Source of the DNA: Pseudarthrobacter sulfonivorans
GTDB taxonomy: Bacteria; Actinomycetota; Actinomycetes; Actinomycetales; Micrococcaceae
Assembly (NCBI RefSeq): GCF_014712225.1
Contig: NZ_JACXBW010000010.1
Span: 62,001-126,000, forward strand
Reading direction: 5' to 3'
Length of the DNA: 64,000 nucleotides
Within the stretch, counting starts at the first letter, position 1; every line of letters begins with the position of its first letter. A program made the position numbers and the translations under genes. Below the pieces are notes generated by a model, which had not been told where the DNA came from, did not search any database, and was given only the letters and a program-made list of their open reading frames with translations. Positions 58,033 through 64,000 of the stretch are shown here, piece by piece.

Positions 58033-58155
58033 CACAATTGGCAGTATGTTGTTGGCAACGCATTCGCAAAGGAGGACATTCCGGTGTGAATTGCCCACAC
58101 TGCGGTCACACGCCGCAGCCCTCCGAGGTGCAGCTCTAGACAGGAGAAATTTTCC

Positions 58156-58266
58156 ATGGAATACATCAACCCCAGCATCGAAAAGGCCAGTGCGGACGGT
58201 GACGAGCTTGTCATTGAGGACCTTGTTGAAGACATCTCCATCGACGGTATGTGCGGCGTCTACTAG
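58156..58266 (+). CDS. mftA: Mycofactocin precursor peptide
   Basis: A 36-residue peptide ending in IDGMCGVY, the invariant tail of mycofactocin precursors; the last Val-Tyr pair is the part turned into the redox cofactor. The leader is acidic, as required for binding by the MftB chaperone. AGGAGA lies upstream of the ATG. It is below the usual gene-finder length but certain by motif and by the following mftB and mftC. Confidence 0.97.
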   Translation: MEYINPSIEKASADGDELVIEDLVEDISIDGMCGVY

Positions 58267-58282
58267 GCGCCCGGACAAGACC

Positions 58283-58582
58283 ATGAAGATGACCAGCACA
58301 GACACCATGCTCGATGAGGGGTGGGTGCTGTCACCGGCTGTCGCGTTGCGGCCGGAGCCGTTCGGGGCGATGGCTTATCATTTCGGAAACCGCAAGCTCA
58401 CCTTCCTTAAGCGACCTGATCTCGTCAGGGTGATTCGTTCCCTGGAGGACAGCCCAACAGTCCGGGACGCGCTCGTGCAGTCAGGTGTCCCCGAAGCCCA
58501 ATGGCCGGCCTATGTCGGCGCGCTGCGCAGTCTCGCGGCCACCGACATGATCCGTGCCAGCGAAGGAAAAAACAATGACTAA
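58283..58582 (+). CDS. mftB: Mycofactocin precursor-binding chaperone (RRE protein)
   Basis: A 99-residue protein with the PqqD-like winged-helix recognition fold: LSPAVALRPEPFGAMAYHF, LTFLKRPDLVRVI and VPEAQWPAYVGALRSLA. It binds the MftA leader and presents it to the radical SAM enzyme MftC. Start at 58283 is preferred; ATGs at 58289 and 58307 are possible. It overlaps mftC by eight bases. Confidence 0.94.
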   Translation: MKMTSTDTMLDEGWVLSPAVALRPEPFGAMAYHFGNRKLTFLKRPDLVRVIRSLEDSPTVRDALVQSGVPEAQWPAYVGALRSLAATDMIRASEGKNND

Positions 58583-59810
58583 CGGCATCAGCACACCCGT
58601 GGCACGCCCGACCGGAGGCTCTCTGGTGGACCAGTTCGAATTCGGCCTCGACGCCCCGATCTGCCTGACGTGGGAATTGACCTATGCCTGCAATCTGGCC
58701 TGCGTCCACTGCCTATCGTCCTCGGGCCGGAGGGACCCGCGCGAATTGACCACCGAGCAGTGCGAAGCCGTGATCGATGAACTGCAGCGCATGCAGGTCT
58801 TTTACGTCAACATCGGCGGTGGAGAGCCGACCGTCCGCCCGGATTTCTGGCATCTGCTCCAGTACGCCGTAGACCACCAGGTCGGCGTGAAATTCTCCAC
58901 CAATGGGATCCGCATCGATAAGGAAAAAGCGGCGTTCCTAGCGTCCACACCGTATGTGGATGTCCAGATATCGCTCGACGGGGCCACCGCGGAAGTCAAC
59001 GACTACGTCCGCGGTCCCGGATCCTACGACACGGCGATTCGCGCCCTCGAAAACCTCAATGAAGCGGGTTTCAAGGATGCCAAAGTTTCCGTCGTTGTGA
59101 CCCGTCAGAATGTGGGCCAGCTTGATGAATTTAAACGCATTGCCGATGACCACGGTGCCACTCTCCGGTTGACCCGGCTGCGCCCCTCCGGCCGGGGCGC
59201 CGATGTTTGGGATGAGCTGCACCCGCTGCCCGAGCAACAGCGCATCATCTATGACTGGCTGATGGCCAACGGAGACAATGTCCTGACCGGAGATTCCTTC
59301 TTCCATCTGGCGGCCTTCGGTGAAAGCCTGCCGGGCCTGAATCTGTGCGGCGCGGGCCGGGTGGTGTGCCTGATTGACCCGGTGGGCGATGTCTACGCTT
59401 GCCCGTTCGCGATCCACGAAACATTCCTGGCCGGGAATGTGCTTGACGAGGGGGGATTCAAGACGGTCTGGCAGGAATCAGAGCTGTTCACGGAACTCAG
59501 GTCCCCGCAGACGTCGGGGGCGTGCACTAAGTGTGCGTTCTTTGACGCCTGCCGCGGCGGCTGCATGGCAGCGAAGTTCTTTACGGGTCTTCCGCTGGAC
59601 GGACCGGACCCTGAATGCGTCCAGGGCTACGGGGAAACGGCTCTGGCCGGAGACCGCAACCGGCCCCAGCCCAGCCAGGACCACTCACGTTCTGCCCTCC
59701 CGAAGCGTGCACAGCCCGTCATGGTCCAACTCAGCCTGACACGTCCGGACCCCGTAGCGCCGCCCGTGTCAGCCTGCGCCGCCAGCCCGCTGTCCGGATT
59801 CCACCCGTAG
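58575..59810 (+). CDS. mftC: Mycofactocin radical SAM maturase
   Basis: A 411-residue radical SAM/SPASM enzyme. The SAM-cluster motif is CNLACVHC (Cys39, 43, 46), with GGGEPTVRP next. The SPASM region has cysteines in LCGAGRVVC, VYACPF and CTKCAFFDACRGGC. It decarboxylates the C-terminal Tyr of MftA and forms the Val-Tyr cross-link. GAAGGAAAA precedes the ATG. A Cys/Ser-Pro-Leu tail (CAASPL) is kept, as in other family members. Confidence 0.97.
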   Translation: MTNGISTPVARPTGGSLVDQFEFGLDAPICLTWELTYACNLACVHCLSSSGRRDPRELTTEQCEAVIDELQRMQVFYVNIGGGEPTVRPDFWHLLQYAVDHQVGVKFSTNGIRIDKEKAAFLASTPYVDVQISLDGATAEVNDYVRGPGSYDTAIRALENLNEAGFKDAKVSVVVTRQNVGQLDEFKRIADDHGATLRLTRLRPSGRGADVWDELHPLPEQQRIIYDWLMANGDNVLTGDSFFHLAAFGESLPGLNLCGAGRVVCLIDPVGDVYACPFAIHETFLAGNVLDEGGFKTVWQESELFTELRSPQTSGACTKCAFFDACRGGCMAAKFFTGLPLDGPDPECVQGYGETALAGDRNRPQPSQDHSRSALPKRAQPVMVQLSLTRPDPVAPPVSACAASPLSGFHP

Positions 59811-59842
59811 CGAGAGAACCATAACAGTTTCGAAAGGCAAGC

Positions 59843-61045
59843 ATGTTCAAGAATCCCTGGGCACAGAACCCCTGGTTCGAGTCAGTGGCCGAGGCGCAGC
59901 GCCGGGCCAAAAAACGCCTCCCGGCGTCCGTCTATGCGGCCCTTGTGGCAGGCTCGGAACGCGGGCTCACACTCGATGACAACACTGCCGCTTTCGGTGA
60001 ACTCGGCTTCGCACCCCATGTCGTAGGCCACCCCGCAGAGCGCGATCTGGCTACGACGGTGATGGGTCAGCATATTTCCCTCCCGGTCTTGATCTCCCCG
60101 ACAGGTGTCCAGGCCGTCCACCCCGACGGTGAAGTCGCCGTTGCCCGGGCCGCCGCCGCGAGGGGCACCATCGTCGGTCTGAGTTCCTTTGCCTCCAAAC
60201 CCGTGGAGGAAGTGACGGCCGCGAACGAGAAGACGTTCTACCAGATGTACTGGACCGGAACCCGGGAACAGATGGTCAGCCGCATGGATCGTGCGCGTGC
60301 CGCCGGTGCCAAAGGCCTGATCGTCACCACGGATTGGTCCTTCTCTATGGGTCGTGACTGGGGCAGCCCCGAGATCCCCGAGAAGGTGAACCTCAAGGCC
60401 GCCATCAGGCTTGCTCCCGAGGTGATGCTGAAGCCCCGCTGGCTGGCGTCCTTTGCCCGCAGCCTGCCCGACCTGACCGCACCCAATCTCGCCCCCGTGG
60501 GGGAGAAGGGCCCCACCTTCTTCGGCGCATACTACGAATGGATGCAGACCCCGCCGCCCACGTGGGACGACATCGAATGGATCGTCACCGAGTGGGGCGG
60601 CCCCGTCATGCTCAAGGGCGTTTGCCGCGTCGATGACGCGCTGCGCGCCGTCGACGCCGGAGTCACCGCCATCTCCGTCTCCAACCACGGCGGCAACAAC
60701 CTGGACAGCACACCGGCCCCTATCCGCGTCCTGCCGTCGATCGCCAACGCGGTAGGCGATCAGGTAGAGATCGTTCTGGACGGCGGCATCCGCCGCGGCA
60801 GTGACGTCGTCAAGGCCCTGGCACTGGGCGCCCGCGCCGTCATGATCGGTCGCGCCTACCTCTGGGGGCTCTCCGCCAATGGCCAGGCGGGTGTGGAAAA
60901 TGTCCTTGACATCCTGCGGGGGGGCATCGACTCTGCCCTGCTCGGACTCAGCGTCCCGTCAGTGCAGGATCTTCGACCAGAGCACCTGATTATTCCTCCG
61001 GGGTTTGTCCGGGAGTTGGGCGTTCCTGCCGCAGTCCGGTCGTGA
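59843..61045 (+). CDS. mftD: Mycofactocin maturation FMN dehydrogenase
   Basis: A 400-residue FMN-dependent alpha-hydroxy-acid-dehydrogenase-like protein. ISPTGVQAVHPDGEVAVARA, FYQMYWTG, LKGVCRVDDALRAVDAG, SVSNHGGNNLDSTPA and VMIGRAYLWGL form the FMN site. It oxidatively deaminates the released AHDP unit to make premycofactocin. GAAAGGC precedes the ATG. It overlaps mftE by four bases. Confidence 0.96.
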   Translation: MFKNPWAQNPWFESVAEAQRRAKKRLPASVYAALVAGSERGLTLDDNTAAFGELGFAPHVVGHPAERDLATTVMGQHISLPVLISPTGVQAVHPDGEVAVARAAAARGTIVGLSSFASKPVEEVTAANEKTFYQMYWTGTREQMVSRMDRARAAGAKGLIVTTDWSFSMGRDWGSPEIPEKVNLKAAIRLAPEVMLKPRWLASFARSLPDLTAPNLAPVGEKGPTFFGAYYEWMQTPPPTWDDIEWIVTEWGGPVMLKGVCRVDDALRAVDAGVTAISVSNHGGNNLDSTPAPIRVLPSIANAVGDQVEIVLDGGIRRGSDVVKALALGARAVMIGRAYLWGLSANGQAGVENVLDILRGGIDSALLGLSVPSVQDLRPEHLIIPPGFVRELGVPAAVRS

Positions 61046-61794
61046 CTATCAGCCAACACGGGCTGGGCGGTCTTGCCTGGCCCGATGTTCCGCATAGACC
61101 CACGGTGCTCGTACCCGTCGGGTCTACTGAACAGCACGGTCCCCACCTGCCGTTGGACACGGACGCGGCGATAGCAACCGCAGTGGCCGATGCCGTCGCT
61201 CTGAAGGTTAAAGGGCAGGTGGTCGTTGCTCCGGCGGTCAGTTACGGTTCCAGCGGGGAGCACCAGTTCTTCGCAGGCACCGTGTCCATCGGGTCGGAGG
61301 TGCTGCGCCTTTTGATCGTCGAGCTCGTGCGCTCCCTCTCCACCTGGGCGGGCCGCATCGTCCTCATTAACGCCCACGGGGGTAACGTCTCGGCTCTGTC
61401 AGAGGCGGTGCTCCAGTTGAACGCAGAGCGGCACAACGTCGCGTGGTTGCCATGTCTGGTCCCGGGCGCTGACCTGCATGCCGGCAGGACGGAGACTTCC
61501 CTGATGCTTCACCTCAACCCGGCTGCGGTCCGACTGGAACGCTCCGTAGCGGGCGATCTGCGTCCCCTCGATGAACTGTTGCCGGAGCTGCTTACAGGGG
61601 GTGTCGCCGCAGTCTCATCCTCCGGCGTTCTGGGCGACCCAAGCGGGGCAAATGCTTCCGAGGGCGTCCGATTATTTGACCTGATGGTCGATGACGTTGC
61701 ACGCCGAATTGCTGGGGCCGCGCTTGGCCGGAACGGAATGCTTGCCGTCAATGAGCGGCAGGCAATGGGTTGGACTCCGATCAAGCCGCGTTGA
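61042..61794 (+). CDS. mftE: Mycofactocin creatininase-family peptidase
   Basis: A 250-residue creatininase-fold metallopeptidase. LVPVGSTEQHGPHLPLDTDA holds metal ligands (seen here as GSTEQHGPHLPLDT), with NAHGGNVSAL near 112 and GADLHAGRTETSLML near 143. It cuts the matured C-terminal unit from MftA. The GTG start overlaps the mftD stop (gtga). The next coupled gene starts 66 bases further on. Confidence 0.96.
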   Translation: MTISQHGLGGLAWPDVPHRPTVLVPVGSTEQHGPHLPLDTDAAIATAVADAVALKVKGQVVVAPAVSYGSSGEHQFFAGTVSIGSEVLRLLIVELVRSLSTWAGRIVLINAHGGNVSALSEAVLQLNAERHNVAWLPCLVPGADLHAGRTETSLMLHLNPAAVRLERSVAGDLRPLDELLPELLTGGVAAVSSSGVLGDPSGANASEGVRLFDLMVDDVARRIAGAALGRNGMLAVNERQAMGWTPIKPR

Positions 61795-61859
61795 AGCCTC
61801 CCTTGACTGCTTTGCCTCGAACCATGTTATGCAGCTGGCTTCCGAAGAAGGGAATCCCC

Positions 61860-62180
61860 GTGTCGACTGAGTGGATGACGACCGAGCTCATGCCGCCGGA
61901 GAGCCCAGATTGGGCGACGCTTTCCCGGAAATTCGTGGAAGTTCGCCGCGGTAGCGAGATTTACCGCCATGGTCAGGTGGACGACACGATGGCTGACGGG
62001 TCAGGCCTGTGGATGGCAGCAGATGGCATCCTGGGCAGGGAACTCATCTGGCGGGATCAAGGATTCACAGTGGGCAAACTGCATGGGCCCGCTGATGGCG
62101 TCCAAGGTCAGCTGGACGCCGGATTGAGTTACGTACCCGGAGACCAGGAACAGTCTCGTATCGCAGGTGACCGATCGTGA
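61860..62180 (+). CDS. Unnamed small protein in the mycofactocin operon
   Basis: A 106-residue protein between mftE and mftF. GTG at 61860 follows GAAGAAGGGAA, and its TGA overlaps the mftF GTG (gtga), so translation of mftF is coupled to it. The sequence is acidic and soluble, without cysteine, signal peptide or membrane segment. It has a VRRGSEIYRHGQVDDTM segment and ends GDQEQSRIAGDRS. I do not recognise a family. Its position suggests a role in mycofactocin glycosylation or handling; nothing in the sequence shows what. Confidence 0.7.
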   Translation: MSTEWMTTELMPPESPDWATLSRKFVEVRRGSEIYRHGQVDDTMADGSGLWMAADGILGRELIWRDQGFTVGKLHGPADGVQGQLDAGLSYVPGDQEQSRIAGDRS

Positions 62181-63589
62181 CTGTTCAGCGATCTCAACTT
62201 CCCAAGGGTTTCACGGTAAGACTAAACCGACGAGTGAAAATTGCTGGCAGGGGAAGGGAACTCGTCGGAGGTTCCCCCACGCGGGTTCTTTACATCACCG
62301 AACGTGCCAGCGGGATGATTCTGGACAGGACAGCAGTCGTCTCAGACACTCCTACGGGTTTGTTGGTGGACAGGCTATTGGAGAGCGGGATGGCCGATCC
62401 CGTGCTCGAATCGCTGCCTGACCTTGACCCTGCTTCCGTAACAGTCGTCGTCCCCGCCTTCGGGCGCCCTCTCGCCCTGGCCAGGTTGCTGACGAGCATC
62501 GGAAAACAGCACAGGGTTATCGTCGTCGACGACTGCTCCCCGGACCCTGCGGCAATCCGGGCAGTTGTAGAAAAGCACGACGCACACCTGGTGCGCCTCC
62601 CGTCCAACAGTGGCCCGGCCCAGGCCCGCAACGAGGGCCTCAAGCACGTAACTACGCCCTACGTGGCCTTCGCCGATTCCGACATTGTGCTCCACCCGGA
62701 CACCATTTCGCTCCTCCTGAAACACTTTCATGACCAGAGCGTGGCTCTGGCCGGCCCCCGGGTCCTTGGCTGGGACGACGGAAACGGCATGAACTGGATC
62801 GAGCGATACGAAGAGGCAAGATCATCGCTGGATCTGGGTATCTTCCCAGCAACAGTCCGGCCCCGCTCCCCGGTTTCGTGGCTTCCAGGTGCATTTCTCT
62901 TGGCCCGAGCCAACGCACTGGGTGAAGGATTCACCTCCGGCAGCCGTGTAGGAGAGGACGTCGACCTCGTATGGCGCCTGGTCGAACAGGGATGGCGGGT
63001 CCGCTTCGAGCCCGAGGCAAAAGTGTGGCACGAGCACCGGCAAACCATAAGAGAATGGCTGTCCCGGAAAGCGTTCTACGGAACGTCGGCTCACGCCCTC
63101 TCCCTCCGGCACCCGGAGGCAATCGCGCCAGCCGTCTTCGCACCCTGGTCTGTCGCCGTCGTCGCCGCACTCCTGTGCCAGCGCACGTGGTCCATTCCGG
63201 CAGCAGGAGCGATTTCTGCCTTTGCCGCGTGGCAGATCTCCAAGAAACTCGGCCGCAGCACGCATCCGGTCCGGATTGCTGTCAGTCTGACTGCGCGTGG
63301 TGCACTCGCGGCACAAACGCAGACCATAGCCCTCTTTGTCCGCCACTGGTGGCCCCTGGCCATCGCGGGGAGCATCTTCTCCCGCAGGTTACGCCGGGCC
63401 CTCGTCGTGGCTTGCATCGTGGACGCAGTGTGGGAGTACCGCCGCACCCGTCCCCAACTCGATCTTCTTCGGTTTGCCCTCGCACGGCGCCTGGACGATC
63501 TGGCATACGGTACCGGCGTCTGGTCCAGCGCGCTGAGAGGCCGATCTCTCCGTTGCCTGCTGCCCGACGTCCGGAAAAATCCCAACTGA
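62177..63589 (+). CDS. mftF: Mycofactocin system glycosyltransferase
   Basis: A 470-residue GT2-family transferase. The N-terminal part is specific to MftF (FTVRLNRRVKIAGRGRE and RVLYITERASGM). The GT-A core has VVVPAFGRP, VVDDCSPD and FADSDIVLHP (DxD), and the WLPGAFLLAR acceptor region. Two or three hydrophobic C-terminal segments suggest membrane association. It adds a beta-1,4-glucose chain to mycofactocin. GTG start overlaps the preceding small gene. Confidence 0.94.
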   Translation: MTVQRSQLPKGFTVRLNRRVKIAGRGRELVGGSPTRVLYITERASGMILDRTAVVSDTPTGLLVDRLLESGMADPVLESLPDLDPASVTVVVPAFGRPLALARLLTSIGKQHRVIVVDDCSPDPAAIRAVVEKHDAHLVRLPSNSGPAQARNEGLKHVTTPYVAFADSDIVLHPDTISLLLKHFHDQSVALAGPRVLGWDDGNGMNWIERYEEARSSLDLGIFPATVRPRSPVSWLPGAFLLARANALGEGFTSGSRVGEDVDLVWRLVEQGWRVRFEPEAKVWHEHRQTIREWLSRKAFYGTSAHALSLRHPEAIAPAVFAPWSVAVVAALLCQRTWSIPAAGAISAFAAWQISKKLGRSTHPVRIAVSLTARGALAAQTQTIALFVRHWWPLAIAGSIFSRRLRRALVVACIVDAVWEYRRTRPQLDLLRFALARRLDDLAYGTGVWSSALRGRSLRCLLPDVRKNPN

Positions 63590-63744
63590 GCCGAATCTGC
63601 TCGTGGTCAAGCGATCATGTGCTACGGCAAGACCGATAGCCGACCTGGGAGTTCGTACCAGGGCACTGCCAAACTGTCGCAACTAACACCAGGTGTAAAC
63701 AGGATGCGCGATGAGCTCAATTGGACAGGGATAAGGGTGCCGAA
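63590..63744. other. Spacer between mftF and mftG
   Basis: There is no gene in these 155 bases. A loose inverted motif (AACACCAGGTGTAAACA, about 63683-63699) may be a binding site before mftG. Confidence 0.4.
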
Positions 63745-64000
63745 GTGAGATATGACGTCCTCGTGGTGGGAGCCGGCGCCGCTGGAGCTCCCTTGGCGGC
63801 GAGATTAAGTGAAGACCCGCGACGGACCGTGCTGCTGCTCGAAGCGGGCCCAGTCCCAGCGAACACGGAGGACTTCCCGCAGGAGCTGCTCAACGCCGGG
63901 ACCGTGCAAGGCGCCATGCCGGGTCATCCCCACAACTGGTCACTTATGGGATATCTGACGCCAGACCTGCCCTACTCCATAGCCCGGGGCCGCATTCTGG
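63745..64000 (+). CDS. mftG: Mycofactocin GMC-family dehydrogenase (partial)
   Basis: Only the first 85 codons lie in the window. YDVLVVGAGAAGAPLAARLSE is the FAD-binding start of GMC oxidoreductases (seen here as VLVVGAGAAGAPLAARL), LLLEAGP and NWSLMGYLTP follow. MftG passes electrons from reduced mycofactocin to the respiratory chain. GTG at 63745 follows AAGGG. Identification rests on the GMC signature and on position after mftF. Confidence 0.88.
   Translation, partial: MRYDVLVVGAGAAGAPLAARLSEDPRRTVLLLEAGPVPANTEDFPQELLNAGTVQGAMPGHPHNWSLMGYLTPDLPYSIARGRIL

Overview
The window looks like high-GC actinobacterial DNA, most likely a Micrococcaceae genome of the Arthrobacter/Paenarthrobacter type. 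The pointers are codon use, gtga/atga gene overlaps, GTG/TTG starts, the IS families present and a complete mycofactocin locus. This is inference from gene content; there is no rRNA or tRNA gene to anchor it. The mixture of catabolic operons with many broken insertion sequences suggests an accessory catabolic island or a large plasmid.

Layout. 1-4.2 kb: a glycogen-debranching-type glycosidase, an integrase scar and a broken glycosyltransferase. 4.2-12.2 kb: an alpha/beta hydrolase divergent from a flavin monooxygenase - P450 - ferredoxin - ferredoxin reductase operon, then a large convergent LuxR-type ATPase regulator. 12.3-17.6 kb: a truncated aldehyde dehydrogenase (ALDH) with a hairpin, a small protein, a GntR/FCD regulator, an MHS-type transporter and a haloalkane dehalogenase. 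18.1-20.7 kb: a decayed IS21 element with a target duplication. 21.2-24.7 kb: a mycofactocin-coupled SDR plus ALDH, divergent from a second SDR. 24.9-27.2 kb: IS481 and IS3 debris. 27.4-32.8 kb: an oligopeptide/nickel-type ABC importer. 33-37 kb: two NTF2-like proteins, a broken FCD-GntR gene, an IS110 fragment and a duplicated ALDH fragment. 37.3-40.3 kb: pntB-pntA transhydrogenase. 40.9-45.9 kb: ALDH, SDR, a second ALDH type and a crotonase. 46.0-53.9 kb: MFS transporter, etfB-etfA, a b-type cytochrome, thiolase and a fused FadB-like protein. 53.9-58.0 kb: quinone-oxidoreductase-like protein, NDMA-dependent alcohol dehydrogenase and ALDH. 58.1-64.0 kb: mftA-B-C-D-E, a small unnamed coupled gene, mftF, and mftG running off the end.

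How it may work together (inference). Import (ABC, MHS, MFS) and activation (P450 with its redox partners, flavin monooxygenase, dehalogenase, hydrolase) would yield alcohols. Mycofactocin-dependent alcohol dehydrogenases and several ALDHs would oxidise these to acids, and crotonase, FadB-like protein and thiolase would complete beta-oxidation. Electrons would leave through mycofactocin/MftG, ETF with the adjacent cytochrome b, and transhydrogenase. The substrate cannot be named from sequence.

The most striking regulatory signal is a recurrent palindrome, roughly AACTGTTGACAGTT. It contains the -35 hexamer TTGACA and the GT-N2-AC core typical of FCD-GntR operators. It lies in front of nearly every catabolic operon here, including the mycofactocin promoter, and a variant lies just upstream of the GntR gene at 13501. 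A 38-bp perfect palindrome version sits in front of the ABC importer.
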